From: an uncultured Mucispirillum sp.
GTDB taxonomy: Bacteria; Chrysiogenota; Deferribacteres; Deferribacterales; Mucispirillaceae
DNA length: 64,000 nucleotides
Direction: 5' to 3'
Assembly: GCA_944324495.1 (NCBI GenBank)
Contig: CALUWN010000002.1
Span: 1 to 64,000, forward strand
Part shown: positions 17,593 to 26,825 of the stretch, piece by piece
Position numbering within the stretch: position 1 is the stretch's first letter
Layout of the letters: the number at the start of each line of letters is the position of its first letter
Position numbers and translations under genes: made by a program
Notes under the pieces: model-generated
What the model was told of the DNA's origin: nothing
Seen by the model: only the letters and a program-made list of their open reading frames with translations
Database searches by the model: none

Positions 17593-18336
17593 ATGAATGT
17601 AAATGCAATAGAAGTAAATAATATATGTAAGAGATTTAAAATATATCATGATAAGGCATACACTTTAAAAGACAGAATACTTTTTTGGCATAGAAACAGG
17701 TATGAAGTAAAGTGGGTATTAGAAAATATTTCCTTTAATGTAAAAAAGGGAGAATCACTAGGTATAATAGGTAAAAATGGCAGTGGTAAAAGCACTCTTT
17801 TAAAGATTTTAACTAAGATTATATATCCAGATAAAGGCAGCATAAAAATGAATGGCAGGGTTGCCGGGCTTTTAGAGTTGGGAGCTGGTTTTCATCCTGA
17901 TTTAAGCGGTAGAGATAATGTATATATAAATGCATCTATTTTTGGTCTTTCAAAAAAAGAAATAGATAAAAAATTTCAAGAAATAGTTGATTTTGCAGAA
18001 TTAAATGAATTTATAGATAATCCAGTCAGGACATATTCCAGCGGTATGTATATTCGTTTAGCATTTGCGGTAGCAGTAAATATTCATACAGATATTCTTT
18101 TAATAGATGAAATTTTAGCTGTTGGAGATATATCTTTTCAAGAAAAATGTTTGAATAAATTAGAGGAAATCAAACAAGCTGGTGTAACAATAGTAATAGT
18201 TTCCCATTCTTTAGAGCAGATAGAAAGGTTTTGTGACAGAAGTATGTGGATAGAATGTGGTCGGATAGCATCATTAGGCAAGTGTGAAGTAGTCCATAAA
18301 AAATATAAAGAATTTATGAATTGTGGTGGTAAATAA
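17593..18336 (+). CDS. wzt: Polysaccharide ABC transporter ATPase (Wzt-type)
   Basis: 247 residues. Walker A GKNGSGKST, signature YSSGMYIRLAFA (YSSG in place of LSGG, usual for Wzt/TagH), Walker B ILLIDEILAVGD and the switch SHSLEQ. It ends straight after the nucleotide-binding domain, so it lacks the C-terminal carbohydrate-binding domain of Wzt proteins that recognise a modified chain end. Export therefore should not depend on terminal-sugar recognition by this subunit. One base after wzm; its stop overlaps the next start (TAATG). Confidence 0.92.
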   Translation: MNVNAIEVNNICKRFKIYHDKAYTLKDRILFWHRNRYEVKWVLENISFNVKKGESLGIIGKNGSGKSTLLKILTKIIYPDKGSIKMNGRVAGLLELGAGFHPDLSGRDNVYINASIFGLSKKEIDKKFQEIVDFAELNEFIDNPVRTYSSGMYIRLAFAVAVNIHTDILLIDEILAVGDISFQEKCLNKLEEIKQAGVTIVIVSHSLEQIERFCDRSMWIECGRIASLGKCEVVHKKYKEFMNCGGK

Positions 18337-19265
18337 TGAATGTAAAAATATGTGTTTCCCATAGGCTTGATATAGATAGTTATGTTGTTTCAAGTGAAAT
18401 AATAACACCAGTATTATGTGGAGCAGTATACGATAAAGAGCATACAAAGAGTATGCAGGGAGATAATCAGGGCGAAAATATTTCAGAAAAACGCATAAAT
18501 TTAGGAGAATTTACAGTAGAATACTGGATGTGGAAAAATATTCAGGCTGATTATTATGGTCTATGCCATTATAGGAGATATTTTTCTTTTTCTAATGTAG
18601 CAGGATATAGAAATGGTGATAATCATATATTTGAACTGTTTTTAGATAACAGGGCAGTAAAAAAATATATGATGAATAATGATGAAAAGATTAAATCACT
18701 ATGCAGAGAGTATGAAATTATTATACCAGAGCCAACAGATGTAACAAATGTGCCTATATTTGATGCGGAAATTAAAACAGTAAAAGATTTATGGGCGTAT
18801 AAATACGGCAAAGATATGCCATATAATATGATAGATATTTTTTTATCAACATTAAAAAAGATAAATTTTCCATTGTATGATGAGGCAGTAGAATATTTAT
18901 CAACGAAGTATCATATAGGTTATAACTGCTTTATAGTAAGCAAAGAAATCTTTAATGAAATGTGTGAATTAGTTTTTAATACATTTTCTGTATTAGAAAG
19001 CGAATATAAGAATATGGATAATTTAAATGAATATCCCCGCACATTAGGCTACTTATGCGAAATTATATTTGGCATATATATGTATAATGCCAAAAAGAAT
19101 AAAAAATATAAAGAGCTTCCGTTAATATTTTTTGGTGAAACAAGAAAAAATATACCTTTTAAAGAAAAGTATAAAGTTTATGCTTATGAATATACTAAAC
19201 GTTTATTAAAATCCATTGTTCCTATAAGTATATATCAAAAAATAAAACATATTATTAAGAAATAA
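18336..19265 (+). CDS. DUF4422 glycosyltransferase
   Basis: 309 residues. The DUF4422 family is associated with capsule and LPS synthesis and is regarded as a glycosyltransferase domain. Typical parts are the N-terminal KICVSHRLDID, CGAVYD, GDNQGENISEKR, the strongly conserved YWMWKN...DYYGLCHYRRYF, and NCFIVSKEIFNEMC. No membrane segment, so cytosolic or membrane-peripheral. Donor and acceptor are unknown. Paralogous to the N-terminal half of the protein at 23819-25798. Confidence 0.85.
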   Translation: MNVKICVSHRLDIDSYVVSSEIITPVLCGAVYDKEHTKSMQGDNQGENISEKRINLGEFTVEYWMWKNIQADYYGLCHYRRYFSFSNVAGYRNGDNHIFELFLDNRAVKKYMMNNDEKIKSLCREYEIIIPEPTDVTNVPIFDAEIKTVKDLWAYKYGKDMPYNMIDIFLSTLKKINFPLYDEAVEYLSTKYHIGYNCFIVSKEIFNEMCELVFNTFSVLESEYKNMDNLNEYPRTLGYLCEIIFGIYMYNAKKNKKYKELPLIFFGETRKNIPFKEKYKVYAYEYTKRLLKSIVPISIYQKIKHIIKK

Positions 19266-19283
19266 ATAAAGTGGGGTTTATAT

Positions 19284-20063
19284 ATGAAAGTAGTTATTTT
19301 AGCAGGTGGTTTAGGCAGCCGTATAAGTGAAGAAAGTCATTTAAAACCAAAACCTATGATTGATGTAGGGGAGCGCCCAATATTATGGCATATAATGAAA
19401 ATATACAGCCATTATGGCTTTAATGATTTTATCATATGTGCAGGCTATAAACAGTATGTAATAAAAGAGTATTTTGCAGATTATTATCTTCATACAAGTG
19501 ATATTACTTTTGATTTTCAAAACGGCAACCAAACATTTATTCATAATAATGTATCCGAGCCATGGAAAGTTACAATTATAGATACTGGCTTAAACACTTT
19601 AACAGGTGGCAGAATAAAAAGAGTGCAGAAATATATAGGGGATGAAGATTTTATGCTGACTTATGGCGATGCAGTAAGTGATATTAATATATCAAACTTA
19701 TTATCATTTCATAAATCACATGGAAAAGTTGGCACAATCACAGCCATACAGCCAGAGGGCAGGTTTGGCATAATGGATATTGATAATGCAGGCACTGTAA
19801 ACAGTTTTGCAGAAAAAAATAAAGAGGCATCAGGCTGGATAAATGCAGGGTTTATGGTATTTAAACCAGATATTTTTGATTTAATAGCTGGCGATAATAC
19901 CACATTTGAAAAAGAGCCGTTAGAAAATATTGCATTACAAAAACAGCTGTTTGCATTTAAGCATACTGGTTTTTGGCAGTGTATGGATACATTGAAGGAA
20001 AAAATCACACTTGATAATATGTGGAAAAATAAAAAAGCACCTTGGAAAGTATGGGAAGATTAA
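19284..20063 (+). CDS. rfbF: Glucose-1-phosphate cytidylyltransferase
   Basis: 259 residues. Forms CDP-glucose from CTP and glucose-1-phosphate, the entry step of CDP-deoxysugar synthesis. The nucleotidyltransferase motif LAGGLGSRISEESHLKPKPM opens the protein and the family-specific HIMKIYSHYGFNDFIICAGYK follows. GWINAGFMVF and GFWQCMDTLKEK mark the sugar-binding end. Two bases ahead of rfbG. Confidence 0.95.
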   Translation: MKVVILAGGLGSRISEESHLKPKPMIDVGERPILWHIMKIYSHYGFNDFIICAGYKQYVIKEYFADYYLHTSDITFDFQNGNQTFIHNNVSEPWKVTIIDTGLNTLTGGRIKRVQKYIGDEDFMLTYGDAVSDINISNLLSFHKSHGKVGTITAIQPEGRFGIMDIDNAGTVNSFAEKNKEASGWINAGFMVFKPDIFDLIAGDNTTFEKEPLENIALQKQLFAFKHTGFWQCMDTLKEKITLDNMWKNKKAPWKVWED

Positions 20064-20065
20064 TT

Positions 20066-21154
20066 ATGGATAATTTAATGAATTTTTACAAAGACAGGAA
20101 TGTATTTATAACAGGTCATACAGGTTTTAAAGGCTCATGGATGGTAAAATTATTAAAAATGGCTGGTGCAAATGTAACAGGATATTCACTTCCAGCACCA
20201 ACAAAGCCAAGCCTTTATGAGATAGCAGAGATAGAAAAAGGTATGGTATCGTCCATTATTGGAGATATAAGAGATTTAGAGCATTTAAAAACTGCTTTAA
20301 AACAATCAAACCCTGAAATAGTAATACATATGGCAGCACAGCCTATTGTTATAGCATCATATAATGACCCTGTATATACTTATGCAACAAATGTAATGGG
20401 AACAGTGAATATATTAGAAGCAGTCAGACAGTGCAGCAGTGTAAAATCTTTCATAAATGTAACAACAGATAAAGTATATAAAAATAATGAATGGTGTTAC
20501 GGATACAGGGAAAACGATGTATTAGATGGTTATGACCCATATTCCAACAGCAAATCATGCTCTGAACTTGTAACAAATTCTTTTAAGTTATCATTTTTTT
20601 ATGAAAGGGATATTGCAGTATCAACATGCAGGGCAGGTAATGTAATAGGTGGCGGCGATTTTTCACCTGACAGGATAATACCTGACTGTATAAGGGCTGC
20701 ATCAAAAAAAGAAACAATTATTGTGAGAAATCCTTATTCTACAAGACCATATCAGCATGTATTAGAGCCAGTATATACATATTTAGAACTTGCTATGTTG
20801 CAGTATAATAATATAAACCTTGCAGGTGCTTATAATATAGGACCAGATGAAGAAGATTGTATTACAACTGGTAGATTAGTGGATATTTTCTGCAAATACT
20901 GGGGAAATGCAGAGTGGCAGGAAGTAAACAATCTTAATGCACCCCATGAAGCAAATTTTTTAAAACTGGACTGCTCTAAAATAAAAAACACAATCAACTA
21001 CCATATAGTATGGCATATAGAGGAAGCAGTAAAAGCAGCAGTTGATTGGAGCAAAGCGTATTTATCAGGCGAAGATGTAAATAATATTATGAGCAGGCAG
21101 ATAGAAGAATTTACATCTTTAAAAAACAATATAATAACAGAGGCGGTTGTATAA
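20066..21154 (+). CDS. rfbG: CDP-glucose 4,6-dehydratase
   Basis: 362 residues from ATG 20066; an open frame eight codons longer would overlap rfbF and is unlikely. Short-chain dehydrogenase fold with the NAD motif TGHTGFKGSW and the YxxxK pair in YDPYSNSKSCSE. It converts CDP-glucose to CDP-4-keto-6-deoxyglucose. The HTGFKGSW signature and C-terminal LDCSKI favour the CDP-specific enzyme over RfbB. Confidence 0.95.
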   Translation: MDNLMNFYKDRNVFITGHTGFKGSWMVKLLKMAGANVTGYSLPAPTKPSLYEIAEIEKGMVSSIIGDIRDLEHLKTALKQSNPEIVIHMAAQPIVIASYNDPVYTYATNVMGTVNILEAVRQCSSVKSFINVTTDKVYKNNEWCYGYRENDVLDGYDPYSNSKSCSELVTNSFKLSFFYERDIAVSTCRAGNVIGGGDFSPDRIIPDCIRAASKKETIIVRNPYSTRPYQHVLEPVYTYLELAMLQYNNINLAGAYNIGPDEEDCITTGRLVDIFCKYWGNAEWQEVNNLNAPHEANFLKLDCSKIKNTINYHIVWHIEEAVKAAVDWSKAYLSGEDVNNIMSRQIEEFTSLKNNIITEAVV

Positions 21155-21155
21155 T

Positions 21156-22070
21156 ATGAAAAGAGTAATAGTAACAGGTGCAAATGGTTTTGTAGGCAGT
21201 GCAGTTATAAGGGAGTTAATAAAAAATGATGTTGAAGTATTAGCATTATGCCACAAAATACCAGAAAAGAAGATAATAAGTGATTTAATTACATATAAAG
21301 AGTTTGAACTTTCTAAAATAGAAGAATTAAAAGATATAGTTATTAATGATTATTATGACACATTTTATCATTTTGCATGGGCGGGCTCTGCTGGCAGTGA
21401 CAGAAGTAATACAAAATTACAGTTGCAAAATGTGCAGTGGACTATTGATGCTTTAAATTTTGCTAAAAGTATAGGATGCAAAAGGTTTGTCTGTGCAGGA
21501 AGTATCATTGAGTATGAAACTATGCGAGCATGTTATACTGATGGTAATAAACCGGGGCTTGGTTATATATATGGCAGTGCCAAAATGTCAGCACATACAA
21601 TGTCAATGAGTATTGCTGCCAATATTGGTATAGATTTAATATGGGCAGAAATAACAAATGCTTATGGTGCTGGTGAAATATCCAGCAGGCTTATAAATAC
21701 AACAATAAAAAAGATTATAAATAAAGAAAGCCCGCAGTTTACATCAGGCACTCAAAACTATGATTTTGTATATATTGATGATGTGGCAAGAGCATTTTAT
21801 TTAATAGGTAAAAACGGAAAACCATTTCATTCATATTTAATAGGCAGCGGCAATGCAAAGCCATTAAAAGAGTTTTTACTGGAAATGAAAGAATCTATTG
21901 CAAAAGATGTAGATTTTATATTTGGTGATGTGCCTTTTACAGGGGTAAATTTAGATTTGTCTATTTTTGATACAAAAAAGACAGAATTAGATACTGGTTT
22001 TAAAGCAGAAATCTCTTTTGCAGAAGGAGTAAAGCGAACTTATGAATGGTTAAAAAAGGTGGAGCAGTAA
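21156..22070 (+). CDS. NAD(P)-dependent sugar reductase/epimerase
   Basis: 304 residues from ATG 21156. Extended short-chain dehydrogenase with TGANGFVGSAV at the N-terminus, WAGSAGSDRSN, AGSIIEYE and the YxxxK motif in YGSAKMSAH. Given rfbF and rfbG upstream and the epimerase-like gene downstream, it most likely reduces C4 of a CDP-4-keto-6-deoxyhexose, like the reductases that finish CDP-abequose, CDP-paratose or CDP-ascarylose. The product stereochemistry cannot be read from sequence. Two bases before the next gene. Confidence 0.8.
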   Translation: MKRVIVTGANGFVGSAVIRELIKNDVEVLALCHKIPEKKIISDLITYKEFELSKIEELKDIVINDYYDTFYHFAWAGSAGSDRSNTKLQLQNVQWTIDALNFAKSIGCKRFVCAGSIIEYETMRACYTDGNKPGLGYIYGSAKMSAHTMSMSIAANIGIDLIWAEITNAYGAGEISSRLINTTIKKIINKESPQFTSGTQNYDFVYIDDVARAFYLIGKNGKPFHSYLIGSGNAKPLKEFLLEMKESIAKDVDFIFGDVPFTGVNLDLSIFDTKKTELDTGFKAEISFAEGVKRTYEWLKKVEQ

Positions 22071-22071
22071 T

Positions 22072-22650
22072 ATGGGTATAAATCATTTTGCATTTAATAA
22101 AACAGAGATAGAAGGGTTAATAGAAGTAACACCCTTTAACGCTCAGGATATCAGGGGCGAATTTATAAAAGATTACTCAAAAGAAGTGTTTAATCAGCAG
22201 GGAATTGAGTATAATTTAGCAGAAGTATTTTATACAGTTTCCTATAAAGGTGTAATAAGAGCCATACATTTTCAAAGAGAGAGGCAGCAGCCCAAGCTTG
22301 TAAGATGCATATCAGGTCATGTGTATGATGTAGTGGTAGATTTAAGAAAAGAAAGCCCTACATTTAAAAAATGGTTAAGTTTTGATTTAACAGGTGAAAA
22401 TAAAAAAGAACTATTAATACCAGCAGGCTGCGGTCATGGTTATTTAGTAATAGAGCCAAGTATAGTATCATATAAATGTGCTGAAAAATTTTATTCAGAA
22501 TATGATGATGGCATATTATGGAATGATAAAGATTTAGCAATAAAATATCCCCTTGAAAGGGTTGGCGGTATAGAAAAAGTAATATTAGCAGATAAAGATA
22601 AAAACTTACAGTCATTTCAAGAATTTATGGATAAATATGGCGGGTTTTAA
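22072..22650 (+). CDS. dTDP-4-dehydrorhamnose 3,5-epimerase-like protein
   Basis: 192 residues, cupin-fold RmlC family. Conserved IRAIHFQRERQQPKLVRC (catalytic His in AIHFQ), GHVYDVVVDLRKESPTF and PAGCGHGYLV. In this operon the substrate is more likely a CDP- than a dTDP-linked 4-keto-6-deoxyhexose, which would give an L-configured sugar as in CDP-ascarylose synthesis. No rmlA, rmlB or rmlD is nearby, which argues against rhamnose. Confidence 0.85.
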   Translation: MGINHFAFNKTEIEGLIEVTPFNAQDIRGEFIKDYSKEVFNQQGIEYNLAEVFYTVSYKGVIRAIHFQRERQQPKLVRCISGHVYDVVVDLRKESPTFKKWLSFDLTGENKKELLIPAGCGHGYLVIEPSIVSYKCAEKFYSEYDDGILWNDKDLAIKYPLERVGGIEKVILADKDKNLQSFQEFMDKYGGF

Positions 22651-22652
22651 TT

Positions 22653-23801
22653 ATGGATATATTAATTATTGGTGCAGGCTTAACTGGTGCAGTATTAGCT
22701 AGAGAGTTAGCAGAAAATCATAATAAAAAAGTGGTAATATGGGAAAGAAGAAACCATATTGCTGGCAATATGTATGATTATAAAGATGAGCATAATATAT
22801 TAGTGCAGAAATATGGCCCACATACTTTTCATACAAAAGAAAAATATCTTTATGATTATATGTGTAAATATGGGCAATGGCAACCATACAAACTAAAATG
22901 TATGGCAGTAATTGATGGCATGGCAACACCAACACCATTTAACTATAAAACTATTGATGATTTTTACAGTATAGAGGAAGCCGCAGATTTAAAATCAAGA
23001 ATAGAAAAAGAATATGGGGTAAGAAAAACAGCTACTGTATTAGAAGTATTAAATTCAAAAGATGAGAAAATAAGGGAGTATGCAGAGTTTTTATATGAAA
23101 AAGATTATAAGCTATACACTGCAAAACAGTGGGGCATACCAGCTGATAAAATAGATAAAAGTGTATTAGAGCGGGTGCCACTTAGGTTTTCTTATGATGA
23201 CGGGTATTTTGATGATGAATATGAAGTAATGCCAAAAATATCCTTTACTAACTTTTTTGAAAATATTTTAAATCATAAAAATATAGAAGTTGTTTTAAAT
23301 AAAGAAGCATTAAACCATATAAATATAAAAGATAATAATATATTTATAGATAATAAAAATTTAAATATACCAGTAATATATACTGGTGCATTAGATGAAT
23401 TATTTAATTTAGAATATGGCAGGCTGCCTTACAGGTCATTAAAATTTGAATTTAAATATGAAGATATAGAATCTTTTCAAGATGCACCAGTTACAGCATA
23501 CCCACAGGCAGAAAAGTATACACGAATAACAGAATATAAAAAACTGCCATACCAAAATGTAAAAGGCACAACTTATGCAGTAGAATATCCACTGCATTAT
23601 GAAAATAATAAAGATGCAGAGCCATATTATCCAGTAATAACAAAAGAGAGCAAAATACTTTATGCAAAATATGAAGAGAAGGCAAAAAATATAAAAAAAT
23701 TAATATATGCAGGAAGATTAGCAGATTTTAAATATTACAATATGGATATGGCTTTAAAAAGAGCATTAGATGTATATGAAAAAATAAAAGAAAATATATA
23801 A
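22653..23801 (+). CDS. glf: UDP-galactopyranose mutase
   Basis: 382 residues. FAD enzyme that interconverts UDP-Galp and UDP-Galf. N-terminal FAD motif GAGLTGAVLARELA, then the ribityl-binding RRNHIAGNMYD, KYGPHTFHT, and the C-terminal GRLADFKYYNMDMAL typical of Glf. It predicts galactofuranose in the exported glycan. Two bases after the epimerase gene. Confidence 0.96.
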   Translation: MDILIIGAGLTGAVLARELAENHNKKVVIWERRNHIAGNMYDYKDEHNILVQKYGPHTFHTKEKYLYDYMCKYGQWQPYKLKCMAVIDGMATPTPFNYKTIDDFYSIEEAADLKSRIEKEYGVRKTATVLEVLNSKDEKIREYAEFLYEKDYKLYTAKQWGIPADKIDKSVLERVPLRFSYDDGYFDDEYEVMPKISFTNFFENILNHKNIEVVLNKEALNHINIKDNNIFIDNKNLNIPVIYTGALDELFNLEYGRLPYRSLKFEFKYEDIESFQDAPVTAYPQAEKYTRITEYKKLPYQNVKGTTYAVEYPLHYENNKDAEPYYPVITKESKILYAKYEEKAKNIKKLIYAGRLADFKYYNMDMALKRALDVYEKIKENI

Positions 23802-23818
23802 AAAGGAAAGGAAGAAAT

Positions 23819-25798
23819 ATGAAAGAAACTAATTTTAAAACAGATATTAAAACTAAAGAAAATAAAAAACCAGATATTAAAATATTTGTATCCCATAGAA
23901 TAGATATGGAAGCAGAAACTATAGATAACCCACTTTATGTAAATGTACGCTGCGGTGCAGTCTACGATAAACGGGAAAATATAGATATGCTTGGTGATGA
24001 TACAGGTGATAATATATCAGAAAAAAGAAATATGTATAATGAACTTACTGTTCAATACTGGGCATGGAAAAATGTAGAGGCAGATTATTATGGGTTATGT
24101 CATTATAGGAGACATTTTTCATTTGCTGAAAAAAAATCTAGCGAACGAACAAATGAACAAGTATTACTGTATAAGGAAGAATATTTGAACAAACATACTG
24201 TTGAAAAATATGGCATTAATGATGCAAATCTTATTTATAATTTAGTATCTGAATATGACTGTATTGTTCAAGAGGGTTCAGATGTTCGAAAACTGCAAAT
24301 TATGCCAGGACATATAATAAGGAATTTATTTGATTATTGGAAATATATTGATGATGTAGTTGGTTATATAAAATATGAAATAATTGAACAAGTATTAGAG
24401 TATATAAAAGAAAAATATCCAGAGATATATCCTTATGCAATGCAATATTTAAATGGATATTATTATGTTGGATTTAACTGTTTTATAATGAAAAAAAATA
24501 TATTTAATGAGTATTGTTCATATTTATTTGATACATTAAATTATGTGGAAGAAATCTTAAATAATTCAAATGAATATGAATCATATAGTAAAAAAAGAAT
24601 GCAAACATATGCATTAATTGGAGAGATATCAACAGGAATATATGCATATTTTTTAGAACAAAAAAATATAAAAGTTAAACATTTGCCATTGATTTTTTTT
24701 AAAAATTCAGAAAAACAAAAAGAACTAATACCATTTTCTAAAGAAAATAATATACCAATAGTTGTCCGAATTAGTGATTATTATGCACCATATTTTGCCG
24801 TATTATTGCAGTCAATTATAGATAATGCTGATAGTAAAAATAATTATGATATTATTGTATTAGAACATACTGTTACAAAAGAAAATAAAGATATAATATC
24901 AAAAATGATACAGGATAAACATAATATATCTGTAAGGTATTTTAATCCAGAATATGTTTTAAATAATATTTCATTACATGTTGCAGCTCATGTTTATGCA
25001 CGGGAAGCTTATTATACAATATTTAGTCCATGGTTTCTGCAAAATTATAATAAGTTGCTTGTAATAGATAGTGATTTAATATTACAGGGTGATATAGCAG
25101 AAATATATAATCAAGATATATCAAATTATTTTGCTGGTGCATGTAAAGATATTGTTTATATGGGAATGCTGAATATGAATGTGGATAATTTTGTTGAATA
25201 TACAAATGATATATTAAAACTAAAAAATTCCTATAATTATATAAATACTGGTGTTATTTTATTAAATACAGAAAATATTAGAAAAGAGTTTGAATTAGAT
25301 TATATCATAGTTAAATCAGAAAAAAATAAATATAGAATACAAGAACAAGATTTGTTGAATGTTTTATTTGATGGAAAAATAAAATTTTTAGATATTAAAT
25401 ATAATTATTTAATAAATGTCAATCATTGGGTTACATCAATGGTGCTTGAATCTCCAAAAACATATAATGATATATACATAAAAACACAAAAATACCCGTT
25501 TGTCATTCATTATGCTAATCAACCTAAACCATGGATTAATCCATATGTCCCTTTTGCTCATAAATGGTGGGAAATTGCACGGCAAACACCTTTTTATGAA
25601 ATAATATTAATAAGAATGACACATGAACAAAGCAGCCATATTTCTTTTGCTAAAATAGACCATTTTAGCAGAATAATGTTTCCTTTTAAATGGCTTAAAA
25701 AAGTTCATAAAGTAGGATACATAAGGCAGATTGCGGATAAATTACTTCCACATGGCACAAAAAGAAGAAAAATAGTAAAAAAATTGATATATGGATAA
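23819..25798 (+). CDS. DUF4422-GT8 bifunctional glycosyltransferase
   Basis: 659 residues, two catalytic-type domains in one chain. Residues about 20-300 are DUF4422 (IFVSHRIDM, CGAVYD, GDNISEKR, YWAWKN...DYYGLCHYRRHF). Residues about 310-570 are a GT8 retaining glycosyltransferase: NIPIVVRISDYYAPY at the start, the metal-binding DxD as DSD in KLLVIDSDLILQGD, NTGVILLNTENIR, EQDLLNVLF, and HYANQPKPW near the end. GT8 uses UDP-sugars. The fusion suggests two successive linkages made by one protein. It closes the glycan operon; the next gene starts 59 bases later. Confidence 0.88.
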   Translation: MKETNFKTDIKTKENKKPDIKIFVSHRIDMEAETIDNPLYVNVRCGAVYDKRENIDMLGDDTGDNISEKRNMYNELTVQYWAWKNVEADYYGLCHYRRHFSFAEKKSSERTNEQVLLYKEEYLNKHTVEKYGINDANLIYNLVSEYDCIVQEGSDVRKLQIMPGHIIRNLFDYWKYIDDVVGYIKYEIIEQVLEYIKEKYPEIYPYAMQYLNGYYYVGFNCFIMKKNIFNEYCSYLFDTLNYVEEILNNSNEYESYSKKRMQTYALIGEISTGIYAYFLEQKNIKVKHLPLIFFKNSEKQKELIPFSKENNIPIVVRISDYYAPYFAVLLQSIIDNADSKNNYDIIVLEHTVTKENKDIISKMIQDKHNISVRYFNPEYVLNNISLHVAAHVYAREAYYTIFSPWFLQNYNKLLVIDSDLILQGDIAEIYNQDISNYFAGACKDIVYMGMLNMNVDNFVEYTNDILKLKNSYNYINTGVILLNTENIRKEFELDYIIVKSEKNKYRIQEQDLLNVLFDGKIKFLDIKYNYLINVNHWVTSMVLESPKTYNDIYIKTQKYPFVIHYANQPKPWINPYVPFAHKWWEIARQTPFYEIILIRMTHEQSSHISFAKIDHFSRIMFPFKWLKKVHKVGYIRQIADKLLPHGTKRRKIVKKLIYG

Positions 25799-25857
25799 AA
25801 TTTAAATAATTTTTTAAATATTATTATCATAATAAATAATATATAAGGAGAAATATT

Positions 25858-26733
25858 ATGAGTGAAAATTTTTATGATTATGATAAAATTTTAGACAGAA
25901 ATGATAGGTCTATAAAAGAACTTATGCAAATGTTTAGAGTATCAAGAGGTAAATATGATTTCGTAACTCAATTTTTAGATGAGCCAGAAAAAATCTGTTC
26001 TGGTATACCCATTAATGCAATATCACCAATAAAAATCTTTTGGCATCAATTTGTAATTAATAAATTAAAAGAATCTAACAAATTGTCAATAAAAGAAAAA
26101 GATGATATTAAAGATGGTTTCTGTTATACTTTAGCAATGGACTGGCTTTTTCAGAAAGAGCAAGCAGAGTTACACTATTTACCGCCCAAAATATCTAAAG
26201 AAGATGTAGAAAGTCTATGGAATAATAACGGTAGTGAAAATTACTATATTCCATTAGCAAAAAGATTTACTGAATATATTGATTGTACATCAAAATATAA
26301 AAATGAAATAGTTAGTTTCAAAGGAGTAGATGACTATGAATATGAGGATTTCGAACCGATAATATTATTTGATATTGATGATCATTTCTCATCTTTATAT
26401 TATTTGTCTAAATTTAATAGTTGTAGTTTATTGATAGGGGTTGATACTATTAGTTCTATCATAAATATTAATAATAATATAAATAAAGCATTATTTCGTT
26501 TGATTATGCATAAAGATAAGCAAATAATTAAACATACTGTTGCAATGCAAAAAGTTATTACGGCTGATGGTCAAGAATTATATCATTTTTTTGACCCAAA
26601 TTTCGGTGTATATGAAATTCAAAACAAAATAATAGAAAAAATATATTCTCCTCTAGATTTTTTTAATCATCTGTTAGGAAAATATAAATACAAACAACGC
26701 ATTTATGTTGGTGGCTATATATCATTATCTTAA
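25858..26733 (+). CDS. YopT-like (family C58) cysteine protease, putative effector
   Basis: 291 residues, no signal peptide or membrane helix. Three spaced motifs match the papain-like C58 family (YopT, AvrPphB and effector/toxin relatives): Cys89 in DGFCYTLAMDWLF, His226 in IKHTVAMQKV and Asp246 in HFFDPNFGVYEI. The FFDPNFG block after the catalytic His, and the roughly 140-residue Cys-to-His spacing, are those expected of the family (YopT triad C139/H258/D274). C58 proteases usually act inside target cells after secretion or as toxin parts. AAGGAG ribosome binding site. The next gene encodes cystatin-like domains. The assignment is by eye; target and export route are unknown. Confidence 0.7.
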   Translation: MSENFYDYDKILDRNDRSIKELMQMFRVSRGKYDFVTQFLDEPEKICSGIPINAISPIKIFWHQFVINKLKESNKLSIKEKDDIKDGFCYTLAMDWLFQKEQAELHYLPPKISKEDVESLWNNNGSENYYIPLAKRFTEYIDCTSKYKNEIVSFKGVDDYEYEDFEPIILFDIDDHFSSLYYLSKFNSCSLLIGVDTISSIININNNINKALFRLIMHKDKQIIKHTVAMQKVITADGQELYHFFDPNFGVYEIQNKIIEKIYSPLDFFNHLLGKYKYKQRIYVGGYISLS

Positions 26734-26825
26734 GGTGAATACTTTATATGTTAATAAAATAATTTGTCTAAAAAATAAGAAATATATGTTAAATATATAT
26801 AATACTAATATATGGAGGTATCGTT

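Noticed and set aside
19284-22650. dTDP-rhamnose pathway
   Set aside because: The nucleotidyltransferase and dehydratase are of the CDP-glucose type and no rmlA, rmlB or rmlD is present.
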